Program-made: the position numbers and the translations under genes
Origin: Streptomyces sp. MMBL 11-1
GTDB lineage: Bacteria; Actinomycetota; Actinomycetes; Streptomycetales; Streptomycetaceae
Assembly: GCF_028622875.1 (NCBI RefSeq)
Contig: NZ_CP117709.1
Span: forward strand, 2,356,001-2,420,000
DNA: 64,000 nt
Direction of reading: 5' to 3'
The notes under the pieces: generated by a model
Told to the model about the DNA's origin: nothing
The model's database searches: none
What the model saw: only the letters and a program-made list of their open reading frames with translations
Part shown: piece by piece, positions 24,031 to 33,178 of the stretch
Position numbering within the stretch: the stretch's first letter is position 1
Layout of the letters: each line of letters starts with the position of its first letter

Positions 24031-24435
24031 GTGACTGAGATTCCGCGCGACACGCTTCAGGAGCAGACCTTCTACGAGCAGGTCGGCGGCGAGGCGACCT
24101 TCCGGCGCCTGGTGCACCGCTTCTACGAGGGCGTGGCGGGCGACGAGCTGCTGCGGCCGATGTATCCGGAGGAGGACCTGGGGCCGGCCGAGGAGCGGTT
24201 CGCGCTGTTCCTGATGCAGTACTGGGGCGGCCCGCGCACCTACAGCGACCACCGGGGCCACCCGCGGCTGCGGATGCGGCACGCGCCGTTCCGGGTGGAC
24301 CGGGCGGCCCATGACGCCTGGCTCGCCCATATGCGGGTCGCGCTGGACGAACTGGGGCTCGCGCCCGAGCACGAGCGGCAGCTGTGGGACTACCTGACGT
24401 ACGCCGCCGCCTCGATGGTCAACACCGCCGACTGA
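24031..24435 (+). CDS. glbO: Group II truncated haemoglobin (GlbO type)
   Basis: 134 residues, GTG start. Typical 2-on-2 globin: QTFYEQVGGEATFRRLVHRFYEGV, F-helix proximal region HPRLRMRHAPFRV, then DAWLAHMRVALDELGL and a final helix WDYLTYAAASMVNTAD. The WGGPRTYSDHRGHPRLR segment with the tyrosine is typical of the actinobacterial group II globins, which bind O2 and may handle NO or peroxide. It is monocistronic, followed by a palindromic hairpin. Confidence 0.93.
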   Translation: MTEIPRDTLQEQTFYEQVGGEATFRRLVHRFYEGVAGDELLRPMYPEEDLGPAEERFALFLMQYWGGPRTYSDHRGHPRLRMRHAPFRVDRAAHDAWLAHMRVALDELGLAPEHERQLWDYLTYAAASMVNTAD

Positions 24436-24752
24436 TCACCGTCGGCCGGTACCAGCCGGCTGGTAACCGCCGACTGACAACCGGGCAACCGGGCAGCCGT
24501 CGACTGGTAACCGGGCAACCGTCGGCTGGTCACCCGGTAACCATCGGCTGATCACCGCCACCAGCGCCCACGGGCCCCATCGGCACGTTCTGTAACCGGG
24601 CGCCTCCGGAATTCGACACCGCGCCTCCGCATAACGATCACGATCGCATCAAGGTGCACCTGCGAGCGGTTACCAGAACCTGTCGCCTCTGAAAGCATCA
24701 CCCGTACGTCGGGGGGCGTGCGCACGCGGTGTTTCCGGGGCTGGGGGATCAG
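24436..24752. repeat. Degenerate 22-bp tandem repeats and leader before the ABC exporter
   Basis: From about 24440 to 24560 the sequence is built from variants of CGTCGRCTGGTAACCGGGCA. Clear 22-base units begin at 24497 and 24519, and a decayed unit starts at 24541. The remaining bases to 24752 contain a comparatively AT-rich patch (about 24605-24650) that may hold the promoter of the permease gene; no precise site is assigned. No gene seen. Confidence 0.55.
24448..24468 (+). terminator. Hairpin after glbO
   Basis: TACCAGCCGGCTGGTA at 24450-24465 is a perfect 16 bp palindrome 15 bases after the haemoglobin stop and can fold as a short stem. It also forms the first part of the repeat tract that follows. 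Confidence 0.45.
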
Positions 24753-27700
24753 GTGACGGGTTTCGTCCTTCTGCGGGTGAGGGCTCATCGCCTCCTGCTG
24801 TCCGCGGCCGTCCTGGCCGTCCTGCTGACCACCTCCGTCCTGGCGGCGCTCACCGCGCTCGTAGGTTCCGTGGGCGACGCGGCCCTGCGCCACACGCTCA
24901 CCCACGGATCGGCCGCCTCCGCCGCCCTCGTCGTCTCCGCGTCCGTCGACCACGACCAGCGCGCGGAAGCCGACGAAGCCGTCCGCACGGCTTCCCGCGA
25001 CGCGTTCGACGGCCTGCCCGTGACCGTGGGGAAGCTGGAGAGTTCGGGGTCGTACGCGCTGCCGCGGAGCCTCCAGGACCCGGCCGCCCGGCGCGGCGAG
25101 CCGGACCTCACCCACTTCGCCGCCCTCGACCCGAGCCGGGTGCGGATCACCGGGGGCAAGGCGCCCGAAGCCCCCGACGGCGCCGGCCCCGTCCAGGTCG
25201 CGCTGCCCGTCGTCGCCGCCGAGGCGCTGAAGCTGAAGCCGGGCGCGCGGCTCACCGTCACCGACCGGCTGCACGACAAGAAGCAGCAGCGGGTCCTGGT
25301 CACCGGCGTCTATGAGGCCGCCGACCGGTCCGACCCGTACTGGCAGCTGGACCCGCTCGGCGGGCGCGGGGTGCGCAAGCTCGCCTTCACGACGTACGGC
25401 CCCCTGCTCACCGACCCCTCGGTTCTCGCCGCCGGCGTGCTCAGTGAGGGCGAGACGTCCTGGCTGGCGTCCGCCGACTTCGCCGAGCTGACCACCGGCT
25501 CCATGGAAGGGCTGCGCGAGACGTCGGCCGCCGCCCCGAAGGCCCTCGCGGCAGCACCGGTGTTCGCGTCCGGGCTCACCGTGCGGACGTCGCTGCCCAC
25601 CGTGCTCGACCAGCTCGACCGGGCGCTGCTGGTCTCCCGTTCCACGCTGATGATCGTCGCGGTGCAGCTGGTGCTGCTCGCCGCGTACGCCCTGCTGCTC
25701 GTGGCCCGGCTGCTGAACAGCGAGCGCGACGGGGAGCGCGAACTGCTGCGGGCCCGGGGCGGTTCGCGGGGCCGGATCACCTCGTTCGCCGCGATCGAGG
25801 CGCTGATGCTCGCCGTGCCCGCCGCCGTGATCGCCCCCCTGCTCGCGGGGCCGCTGACCGGACTGCTGGCCGAGCGCGGCGCCCTGGCCCGGATCGGGCT
25901 GAAGGTCCAGGAAGCCTCGACCGGCACCGTGTGGCTGGTCTCCGCTGCCGTCGCGCTGGCCTGCGCCCTGGCCGTGGTGGCTCCGTCGCTGGCGGCCGGG
26001 GCGGGTGGGCGCAGGACCCGGGCCGCGTCGCTGCCCGGCCCGGTGCGGGCGGGCGCGGACCTCGGGCTGCTCCTCATAGCGGCGGTGGCGTACTGGCAGT
26101 TGGACCGGCAGGCCGGCAGCGGGGCGCTCAGCGGCGACCAGGCGGGCAACCTCGGGATCGACCCCCTGCTGGTCACCGCTCCGGCCCTGGCGCTGCTCGC
26201 CGGGACGGTGCTCACGCTGCGTCTCCTGCCGCCCGCGGCGAAGCTCGCCGAACGGCGTGCGGCCAAGGGCCGGGGGCTTCCCGCGGCCCTGGCGGGCTGG
26301 CAGTTCAGCCGGCGCCCGTTGCGCGGCGCGGGGCCGGTGCTGCTGCTGGTCCTGTCGGTCGCGATGGGCATGCTGGCGATCGGACAGAGCGCTTCCTGGA
26401 ACCGCTCGCAGTCCGACCAGGCCGACTTCGGCTCCGGCGCCTCGGTCCGGCTCGTGGGCGGGCACGGGAGCGGTCCGGCGACGGCCGGCGCCTACAGCGC
26501 CCTGGAGGGGGTGCGGCAGGCGGCGCCCGCGTACCGGGCGACGGTCGAGGCCTCCGGCGGGCGGACCGCGGAGGTCCTCGCCCTGGACACGGCCCACGCG
26601 GACGAGCGGATGCTGTTGCGTTCCGACCTCGCCGACGGGAGCCCCCGCGAGCTGTTCGCGGCCATCGCTCCGGAGCGGGCGCCGCGCCCCGGGCTCGTAC
26701 TCCCGAAGGACAGCACCCGGCTGAAGCTGGATCTGCGGATCACCACGGTGTCGCCGAAGCGCTCCGGGTCCGCCGCGCCCACGGACGAGGCACCGCCGGT
26801 GGTCACCGTGCTCCTGGAGGACCGCTACGGGCTCCCCTACCGGGCCCTGGCCGGTCCGGTGCCCGTGGACGGCCGCCCGGTCCCCGTGTCCGTACCGGTG
26901 TCGGCGGCGGGCGGTCTGGCCGTGACGGGCCTGGAGGTGGACGCCGTGCCGCCGTCCGACCACGCGCAGAAGCGGAGGATCTCGGTGAGCGACGTACGGG
27001 TGGTCACCGGCTCCGGCTCCGGTTCCGGCTCCGAACGCCAGGTGGCGGCTACGGAAGCGGTGCGCTGGGACGCGTCCATGACGCTCACCGAGTTCGGTGA
27101 GGACCGGCCGGGCAAACCGCCGGTGCGCAACGGGACGTCGGGCGTGCCGGACTTCACGTACGACACCGGGGTGGGCAGCCAGAACACCTGGGAGCAGGCC
27201 TCCAGCACCTTGCGGATCACCGCCGCCCGGCCGAAGGCCGCGGCGCTCAAGGCGATCGCGACGGACGCCTATCTGAAGAGCACAAGCTCGAAGCTGGGCG
27301 ACGAGATCGACGTCACCCTGGCCGGGAACACCGTCCGGGTGACCCTGGCGGAGGCGGTGCGGCGGCTGCCGACCACCGGGGCCGCCGAGGCGTCCGGCGC
27401 CCCGGACCCGGTGGCGAGCGGCGGCGCGCTGCTGCTGGACCTGAAGGCCGTCACCGAGGTCCTGGCCCACCGGCCCACCGCCACGATCGAGGCGAACGAA
27501 TGGTGGCTGAGCGCCGACCCGGGCGACGCCGCGAAGACGGCCGCCGCCCTGCGCGCCCTGCCGGACACCGATCCGGCCCAGGTACTGGTCCGGGCGGAGG
27601 CCGCCCAGCGGCTGGTGGACGACCCGCTGGGGGCGGGGCCGCAGTCGGCGCTGCCGGCCGTGGCGGTGGTCGCCGCCGCGCTGGCGGCGGTCGGCTTCGC

Positions 27701-28058
27701 GGTCAGCGCCTCGGGCTCCCGGCGCGAACGCTCCGCCGAGCTGGGCGTGTTGCGGGCGCTCGGCGCGCCGCGCCGCCAGCTGGCCCGCATGATCGCCGCC
27801 GAGCAGGGCGTGCTGATCGCGCTCGCCCTGCTCATCGGGCTCGGCATCGGCACGGTGCTGACCCGGGCCGTCGTCCCGCTCATCGTGCTGACCGGGCAGG
27901 CGGACCGGCCCGTTCCACCGGTGCTGGTCGAGCTGCCCGCCGGGCAGGTCGCGGCGCTGCTGGCCGGGGTCGCCGCCCTGCCTCTCGTGATCGTCGCGAC
28001 GATGGCGCTCCGCCGCGGAGACCCGGCGGTCACGCTGCGCCACCAGGGGGACCACTGA
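24753..28058 (+). CDS. FtsX/MacB-type ABC transporter permease (large)
   Basis: 1101 residues. GTG 24753 is chosen, preceded by GGGGGATCAG; GTG 24729 is possible and adds 8 residues. TM1 is at the N-terminus (HRLLLSAAVLAVLLTTSVLAAL). A roughly 250-residue extracytoplasmic domain follows, then the first FtsX-type core (STLMIVAVQLVLLAAYALLLVARLLNSER... about 295-450), a second large periplasmic-type domain, and a C-terminal FtsX core (about 970-1095; RRERSAELGVLRALGAPRRQLARMIAAEQG). Such duplicated permeases export or mechanically act on envelope substrates. The next permease follows by one base and the ATPase after that, giving a complete three-gene system. Confidence 0.88.
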   Translation: MTGFVLLRVRAHRLLLSAAVLAVLLTTSVLAALTALVGSVGDAALRHTLTHGSAASAALVVSASVDHDQRAEADEAVRTASRDAFDGLPVTVGKLESSGSYALPRSLQDPAARRGEPDLTHFAALDPSRVRITGGKAPEAPDGAGPVQVALPVVAAEALKLKPGARLTVTDRLHDKKQQRVLVTGVYEAADRSDPYWQLDPLGGRGVRKLAFTTYGPLLTDPSVLAAGVLSEGETSWLASADFAELTTGSMEGLRETSAAAPKALAAAPVFASGLTVRTSLPTVLDQLDRALLVSRSTLMIVAVQLVLLAAYALLLVARLLNSERDGERELLRARGGSRGRITSFAAIEALMLAVPAAVIAPLLAGPLTGLLAERGALARIGLKVQEASTGTVWLVSAAVALACALAVVAPSLAAGAGGRRTRAASLPGPVRAGADLGLLLIAAVAYWQLDRQAGSGALSGDQAGNLGIDPLLVTAPALALLAGTVLTLRLLPPAAKLAERRAAKGRGLPAALAGWQFSRRPLRGAGPVLLLVLSVAMGMLAIGQSASWNRSQSDQADFGSGASVRLVGGHGSGPATAGAYSALEGVRQAAPAYRATVEASGGRTAEVLALDTAHADERMLLRSDLADGSPRELFAAIAPERAPRPGLVLPKDSTRLKLDLRITTVSPKRSGSAAPTDEAPPVVTVLLEDRYGLPYRALAGPVPVDGRPVPVSVPVSAAGGLAVTGLEVDAVPPSDHAQKRRISVSDVRVVTGSGSGSGSERQVAATEAVRWDASMTLTEFGEDRPGKPPVRNGTSGVPDFTYDTGVGSQNTWEQASSTLRITAARPKAAALKAIATDAYLKSTSSKLGDEIDVTLAGNTVRVTLAEAVRRLPTTGAAEASGAPDPVASGGALLLDLKAVTEVLAHRPTATIEANEWWLSADPGDAAKTAAALRALPDTDPAQVLVRAEAAQRLVDDPLGAGPQSALPAVAVVAAALAAVGFAVSASGSRRERSAELGVLRALGAPRRQLARMIAAEQGVLIALALLIGLGIGTVLTRAVVPLIVLTGQADRPVPPVLVELPAGQVAALLAGVAALPLVIVATMALRRGDPAVTLRHQGDH

Positions 28059-28059
28059 C

Positions 28060-30930
28060 ATGCGTCACAACGACCGGGCGGCCACCGCCCCGTGGATCCG
28101 TACCCGGCTGCGTACCGCTCCCGGCGCCGCGGCGGCGCTCACGGTGCTGGTGCTGGTGACGGCGTTCCTCGCCGCGGCGTTCCCGCGGGCGGTGGACGCG
28201 TACGAGACCAAGGGGCTGCGCCACGACATCCTGACCGCGGACGCGGGCCGCAGCACCCTGGAGGTCACCCGCCCGCAGCCCGGACTGGAACTGCCGCGGG
28301 CGCAGCGGGACGCCGAGGTGCGGAGCCCGGAGCTGGAGCGGGTCGGGGCCGAGCTCCTGAAGGCCCTGCCCGCGCCGCTGCGGGCCGACACGGCGTCGGT
28401 CGCGTACGGCGTGCGCACCACGAAGCCGGCCGTCGCGAACGAGCCCTGGCTGCCGAGGCCCGAAGCGCTTCCACCGCAGCTCACGTATGTGGCGCAGACA
28501 GGGCTGAAGAAGCACGCCACCCTGGCCTCGGGCGCCTGGCCGACGACGCCGCGGGAGGTGACCTCGGACTCCCGTGCGGTGCAGGGCGCGGTCACCAAGG
28601 ACACGGCGGCCGAGCTGAAGGTGAAGGTCGGCGCGACCATCACGCTGCTCACCGCGGCCCAGGAGCCCATCACGGTGACGATCACGGGCATCGTGGCTCC
28701 GCGTGACCCGCACGGCCGCTACTGGTCGGCCGATCCGCTGCTGCGCACCCCGTCCCTGGTCCTGGACCCCCAGAGCCCCTTCCCGCAGCACTACTGGACC
28801 GGCACCGTGCTGCTGGCCGAGGACGCCGGTCCCGCGCTCCTGAGCACGGCCGCCGAGCCCTCCCTCTTCTGGCGGATGCCGCCCGACCCCGCCCGGCTGA
28901 CCGGCACCGACGGCGCCCGGCTGACGTCCGTCATCGCCTCGCTGGAGAGCGGCCCCGGGCTGCTGAAGGTGCGGGAGATCGCCGAGGACACCGCGGTGTT
29001 CTCCACCGGCCTGGGTCACATCGTGGACGCCAACGCGCGGATGCGCGACGCGATCAGTCCCGTGATCGCGGTCGCCGCCCTCGGTATCGGCTCCGTGGCC
29101 GCGGTCGTCCTGCTGATGACGGGGGCCCTGATCGCCGCCCGCCGCCGCGGCGAACTGTCGCTGATGCGCTCACGCGGCGGCTCGCTGCGCGGCATCGGCG
29201 GCCGGCTGCTCGCGGAGACCGCCGTGACCGTGCTGCCCGCGAGCGCGCTCGGGCTGCTGCTCGCGGTGCTGGCCGTGGGCGAGGGCCGATGGTGGCCGGG
29301 AGCCTTGGCAGCGGCCGGGGTCGGCCTCCTGGTGTGCGTCGCCCTGCCCCTGCGGACGACGCTCCAGCACATCCGGCCCACGCTGGGCACGGCCCGCGAG
29401 GACATGGTGAGCGCCCGGCCCTCGCGTCGGCGGACCGTCGTCGAACTGACCCTGCTCGTGCTGGCGGTCGGCGCGGTGACGGCGCTGCGCCGTCGCGGCA
29501 CGTCGGCCGAGGGCGGCGCCGACCTGCTGGTCAGCGCCGCGCCGGTGTTGGTCGCGCTGATCGCCGCGCTGGTGCTGGTTCGGCTCTACCCGCTGCCCCT
29601 GCGGCTCGCCATGCGCCCGATGGCCCGGCTGCGCGGGGCGATCGGCTTCCTCTCGCTGGCCCGCGCCGGGCGTTCCTCGGCCGGTGGGGCGCTGCCGCTG
29701 CTGGCCCTGCTGCTGGCGCTGGCCACGGCGGCGTTCGGCGGCTCGGTGATCGCCGGCATCGGGGACGCGCGGGACGACGCGGCGCTGGCGTCCGTCGGCG
29801 CGGACGCCCGGGTCAGCGGCGTGGGCGAGCGGGCGACGCTGCCCGACGAGCTGGTCCGCACGGTCCGCGGTCTGGACGGCGTACGGAGTGCCGCGCCGAT
29901 GCGGGTCGAGTACGGCGTGGCCATGCCGGAGGCCGTGGCCGGTGGCGGCGACGGTGGGGCGAAGGGCGGCGGCGTCGGTTCGGATGACGCGGCTACGGGC
30001 ACGGGGAGCGGCAGCGCGGGCGATCTGAGGGCCGCGGCCCTGGTGGGCGTCGAACCCGGCTCGTACGCCCGGCTGGCCCGCTCCCACGGGCTGCCGGCCT
30101 TCCCGGCCGCGCGGCTGAAGGCCACCGGCCCCTCCGCGCCGCCGCCCGACGGCGCGAAGCCCGACCCCGAGCGGGTCCTGCCGGCCATCGCCTCCCCGGC
30201 GGTGGCGGCCCGGTTGGGCAAGGAGCCGCGCGCGATCGTGACCCTGTCCGGGGACTTCAAGGTCCAGGTCGTGGGGACCACCGCGCGCGCCGCCGCGGTC
30301 TCTCCCACGGACTTCCTGATCGTGAACGCCGCCTCCCTGGAGCAGAAGGCGCCCACCACGCTGCTCCTCACGGGCGCACCGGACCCCGGGAAGCTGCGCG
30401 CGGCGGTCGGCGAGAGCGGCAAGAAGTTCGTCGTCCAGCTGCGTTCCGAGGAGCGCGCGCGGTATGTGAACACCCCGATGCAGGCGGGGGCCGAGCGGAT
30501 CTACCTCGCGGCCGTCGCGGCGGGCGCCGGCTACGCGCTGCTGGCCGTCCTGCTGTCGCTGCTCCAGACCGCGCCGGAGCGCAGGACGCTGCTGGCGCGG
30601 CTGCGCACGATGGGGCTCACCACCGGGCAGGGCAGGCGGCTGCTGGCCTTCGAGGCGACACCGCAGGCGCTGCTGGCGGCGGGCGGCGGCCTGTTCACCG
30701 GCTGGGCGACCATCGCCCTGCTCTCCCCCGGCGTCGATCTGGGCCCGCTGGCGCTCGCGGGCGTCGCCGGGTCCGACCCGAGCCCCGTCATGCTGCGCAC
30801 CGACCTCTGGTCGCTGGGGCTGCCGGCCGCCGGGGTGGTGGCGCTCGCCGCCGCCGTCGCGGGCGTCCAGGCGTGGTGGGCGAGCCGCCGCGGATCGATC
30901 ACCGAACTCAGGGCAGGAGACTCCCGATGA
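28060..30930 (+). CDS. FtsX/MacB-type ABC transporter permease (second subunit)
   Basis: 956 residues, ATG one base after the previous stop. Same plan as its neighbour: N-terminal TM, extracytoplasmic domain, central FtsX core (about 325-470, ARRRGELSLMRSRGGSLRGIGGRLLAE), a second group of TMs near 490-580, another external domain with a Gly/Ser-rich insertion near 630-655, and C-terminal TMs (about 815-945; RTLLARLRTMGLTTGQGRRLLAFEA). The two permeases probably form a heterodimer. Its stop overlaps the ATPase start (ATGA). Confidence 0.88.
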   Translation: MRHNDRAATAPWIRTRLRTAPGAAAALTVLVLVTAFLAAAFPRAVDAYETKGLRHDILTADAGRSTLEVTRPQPGLELPRAQRDAEVRSPELERVGAELLKALPAPLRADTASVAYGVRTTKPAVANEPWLPRPEALPPQLTYVAQTGLKKHATLASGAWPTTPREVTSDSRAVQGAVTKDTAAELKVKVGATITLLTAAQEPITVTITGIVAPRDPHGRYWSADPLLRTPSLVLDPQSPFPQHYWTGTVLLAEDAGPALLSTAAEPSLFWRMPPDPARLTGTDGARLTSVIASLESGPGLLKVREIAEDTAVFSTGLGHIVDANARMRDAISPVIAVAALGIGSVAAVVLLMTGALIAARRRGELSLMRSRGGSLRGIGGRLLAETAVTVLPASALGLLLAVLAVGEGRWWPGALAAAGVGLLVCVALPLRTTLQHIRPTLGTAREDMVSARPSRRRTVVELTLLVLAVGAVTALRRRGTSAEGGADLLVSAAPVLVALIAALVLVRLYPLPLRLAMRPMARLRGAIGFLSLARAGRSSAGGALPLLALLLALATAAFGGSVIAGIGDARDDAALASVGADARVSGVGERATLPDELVRTVRGLDGVRSAAPMRVEYGVAMPEAVAGGGDGGAKGGGVGSDDAATGTGSGSAGDLRAAALVGVEPGSYARLARSHGLPAFPAARLKATGPSAPPPDGAKPDPERVLPAIASPAVAARLGKEPRAIVTLSGDFKVQVVGTTARAAAVSPTDFLIVNAASLEQKAPTTLLLTGAPDPGKLRAAVGESGKKFVVQLRSEERARYVNTPMQAGAERIYLAAVAAGAGYALLAVLLSLLQTAPERRTLLARLRTMGLTTGQGRRLLAFEATPQALLAAGGGLFTGWATIALLSPGVDLGPLALAGVAGSDPSPVMLRTDLWSLGLPAAGVVALAAAVAGVQAWWASRRGSITELRAGDSR

Positions 30931-31982
30931 CCTCGTCCACCGAGACGGCAGGCACGGCCCGCGCGGCCGAAACGACGCTGGCGGAGCTGGAGCAGCGGGC
31001 CACGGCCCGGCGGGACCGCCCTTCCTACGGGCATGACGCGCTGATCGCCTGCGACCGCGTGGTGCGGATCTTCACCACGGACGGGGTCGAGGTGCAGGCT
31101 CTCCAGGGCCTCGATCTGCTGGTCACCGAGGGCGAGTTGATGGCTCTGGTGGGGGCGTCGGGCAGCGGCAAGTCGACGCTGATGAACATTCTGGCGGGCC
31201 TGGACGTGCCGACGGCGGGGTCGGCGAAGGTCGCGGGCTGCGATCTGCTGTCGATGGGCCCGAAGGAACGGCTGCGCTACCGCCGGGACGTGGTGGGGTT
31301 CGTCTGGCAGCAGACCGCCCGCAATCTGCTCCCGTATCTCACCGCGATCCAGAACATCACCCTGCCCATGCAGTTGCGCGGTGGCGGCGGCAAGCGTGAC
31401 CGGGCGGCCCGCGCCGAGTCGTTGCTCAGCATGCTCGACATCGCGGACTGCCGCGACCGGCGCCCCCAGCAGCTGTCCGGCGGGCAGCAGCAGCGGGTGG
31501 CCATCGCGGTGGCGCTGGCCAACTCCCCGTCCGTGCTGCTCGCGGACGAGCCGACCGGGGAGCTGGATTCGGCCACCGGCGAGCAGGTCTTCGCCGCGTT
31601 CCGGCGCGCCAATGAGGAGTTGGGCACCTCGATCGTGATCGTCACCCATGACCAGGCGGTCGCGAACGAGGTGCGGCGTACGGTCGCCATCCGCGACGGC
31701 CGTACGTCCTCCGAGGTGCTGCGCCGCACGGAGGTGGACGCGGCGACGGGCCAGGAGTCGCAGGTGGCCCGGGAGTACGCGATGCTCGACCGGGCGGGAC
31801 GGCTCCAGCTGCCCGCGGACTACACGCAGGCGCTGGGCATGGAACACCGGGTGCTGCTGGAGCTGGAGCAGGACCACATCGGCGTCTGGCCGGACGCGCA
31901 CGGGTCACCGGAGAAGCCGGACACGCTCGCGCGGGAGCCGGAGAAGCCCGGCGCACTCGCGCGGGAGCCGGAGGAGAAGTAG
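30927..31982 (+). CDS. ABC transporter ATP-binding protein (MacB/LolD type)
   Basis: 351 residues, ATG overlapping the previous stop. Walker A GASGSGKST (about 79-87), Q-loop WQQTARNLLPYL, signature LSGGQQQR, Walker B VLLADEPTGELD and H-loop VTHD are all present, so it is an active ATPase of the lipoprotein-export/MacB clade. About 40 extra N-terminal residues precede the domain. A C-terminal extension of 90 residues ends in a duplicated EKPxxLAREPE motif, which is also repeated at the DNA level. Confidence 0.92.
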   Translation: MTSSTETAGTARAAETTLAELEQRATARRDRPSYGHDALIACDRVVRIFTTDGVEVQALQGLDLLVTEGELMALVGASGSGKSTLMNILAGLDVPTAGSAKVAGCDLLSMGPKERLRYRRDVVGFVWQQTARNLLPYLTAIQNITLPMQLRGGGGKRDRAARAESLLSMLDIADCRDRRPQQLSGGQQQRVAIAVALANSPSVLLADEPTGELDSATGEQVFAAFRRANEELGTSIVIVTHDQAVANEVRRTVAIRDGRTSSEVLRRTEVDAATGQESQVAREYAMLDRAGRLQLPADYTQALGMEHRVLLELEQDHIGVWPDAHGSPEKPDTLAREPEKPGALAREPEEK

Positions 31983-32043
31983 CTGCGCCACCGGTCCGCC
32001 GGGTCGGCCCTGCGCGCCCTACGCGCCCTGCGTCCTGCCCGAC

Positions 32044-32754
32044 CTATCCGACCGAGAGGCCGAGCCCGCCCAGGCCGCCGGCCGGGTCGCGGCGCAGCGC
32101 GATCGAGCCGAAGGGCGTCCGCAGCCGGAGCCAGCCGCCCGCGGAGAGCAGCGTGACGGGGAAGTCCGGGGCGGCCCGGAGGAAACCGAGGGACTGGGCC
32201 GCGTGGACGGCCCGGAGCGGAAGTTCCGTGGCGCCGACCGGCCGGGACCAGATCTCGCGGCCGATACCGTCCCGCTCGGCACGGGTGCGCCGCTCCTCGG
32301 GCAGCGCCTCGTCCCGGGTGCGGAACTCGGTGACGGCGGCCTCCAGCGCGGCGCGCAGGGCGTCCGGCCCCGGCAGTCCCGGCTGCTCCCGCCACGGCCC
32401 CCGGGGCGGCAGGACACCGGTCCAGGGCGGCCCGGTGACGGGGGCGGGCAGCGCACCGGCGCCCGGCCCCGGCCCGCCCTCGGGGTCGCCGGGGCGGGGA
32501 ACGTCGAGGGTCTCCAGCAGCTCCCCGGCCGACACCGTGACGTCGAGCGTCTCGGGGCGGGCCAGGCGGGCGGCGCGGATGGCGAGGACCTCGAAGGAGG
32601 GCGGGCGGCCGAACACGGCCAGCGCGTCGCCGCCGCCCGCCTGCAACCGGACCGCGGCGGCCCGGTCGTAGTGGAGCAGCCGGCCGAGGAAGGCGGCGAG
32701 ATCCGCCGCCTCCCTCGCGTCGGCGAAACGCAGCGACTGCACGGGCACGGTCAT
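32044..32754 (-). CDS. Conserved hypothetical protein, coupled to thioesterase
   Basis: 236 residues, not assigned to a named family. It has an alpha/beta N-terminus (TVPVQSLRFADAREAADLAAFLGRLLHYDRAAAVRLQ), a Pro/Gly-rich centre (about 88-125) and a C-terminal domain ending in PFGSIALRRDPAGGLGGL. No signal peptide or TM. The start overlaps the thioesterase stop (ATGA), so it is translated from the same message. The family looks restricted to actinobacteria; function unknown. Confidence 0.75.
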   Translation of the reverse strand: MTVPVQSLRFADAREAADLAAFLGRLLHYDRAAAVRLQAGGGDALAVFGRPPSFEVLAIRAARLARPETLDVTVSAGELLETLDVPRPGDPEGGPGPGAGALPAPVTGPPWTGVLPPRGPWREQPGLPGPDALRAALEAAVTEFRTRDEALPEERRTRAERDGIGREIWSRPVGATELPLRAVHAAQSLGFLRAAPDFPVTLLSAGGWLRLRTPFGSIALRRDPAGGLGGLGLSVG

Positions 32755-33173
32755 GCCGCGGCGGGCTCCTCCGTGAGGTACTGCTGGAGGAAGAGCTTCT
32801 CCTCGGCGGAGATCCGCCGGGGCCGCCCGGCCGCCAGGTCGTACGGCACGACGACGGTCGAGGCGCGTACGTACACCTGGTCGGGGTCCTTGATCTCATA
32901 GGCGATCGTCAGGGACGCGGCGCCTATCTTCGTGACCCACGACTCGACGGTCACCGGCTCGTGCCGGTGGACCAGCGGCCGTACGTAGTCGATCTCGTGA
33001 CGGGCCACGACGGACCCGCCCGAGAACGACGGCGAGCCGTCCCCGGGCGCCAGCCGGAACATGAAGTCGATGCGCGCCTCCTCCAGGTAGCGGAGGAAGA
33101 CCACGTTGTTGACGTGGCCGAAGGCATCCATGTCCGACCAGCGCAGGGCGCAGCTGTAGAGGTGACGAGCCAA
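32751..33173 (-). CDS. Acyl-CoA thioesterase, 4-hydroxybenzoyl-CoA thioesterase/FadM type
   Basis: 140 residues. I chose TTG 33173 (LARHLYSCALRWSDMD); GAGG lies 9 bases upstream and no ATG/GTG fits before the conserved motif. Hotdog-fold signature RWSDMDAFGHVNNVVFLRYLEEAR carries the active-site Asp. Members hydrolyse acyl-CoA thioesters in the cytoplasm. The start is 5 bases after the EttA stop, so it shares the EttA transcript. The C-terminal EEKLFLQQYL tail is usual for the streptomycete version. Confidence 0.87.
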   Translation of the reverse strand: MARHLYSCALRWSDMDAFGHVNNVVFLRYLEEARIDFMFRLAPGDGSPSFSGGSVVARHEIDYVRPLVHRHEPVTVESWVTKIGAASLTIAYEIKDPDQVYVRASTVVVPYDLAAGRPRRISAEEKLFLQQYLTEEPAAA

Positions 33174-33178
33174 GACGA

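Noticed and set aside
24552..28061. A minus-strand open frame of about 1169 codons
   Set aside because: It is the antisense shadow of the FtsX permease gene, of biased Gly/Arg/His composition with no domain motifs.
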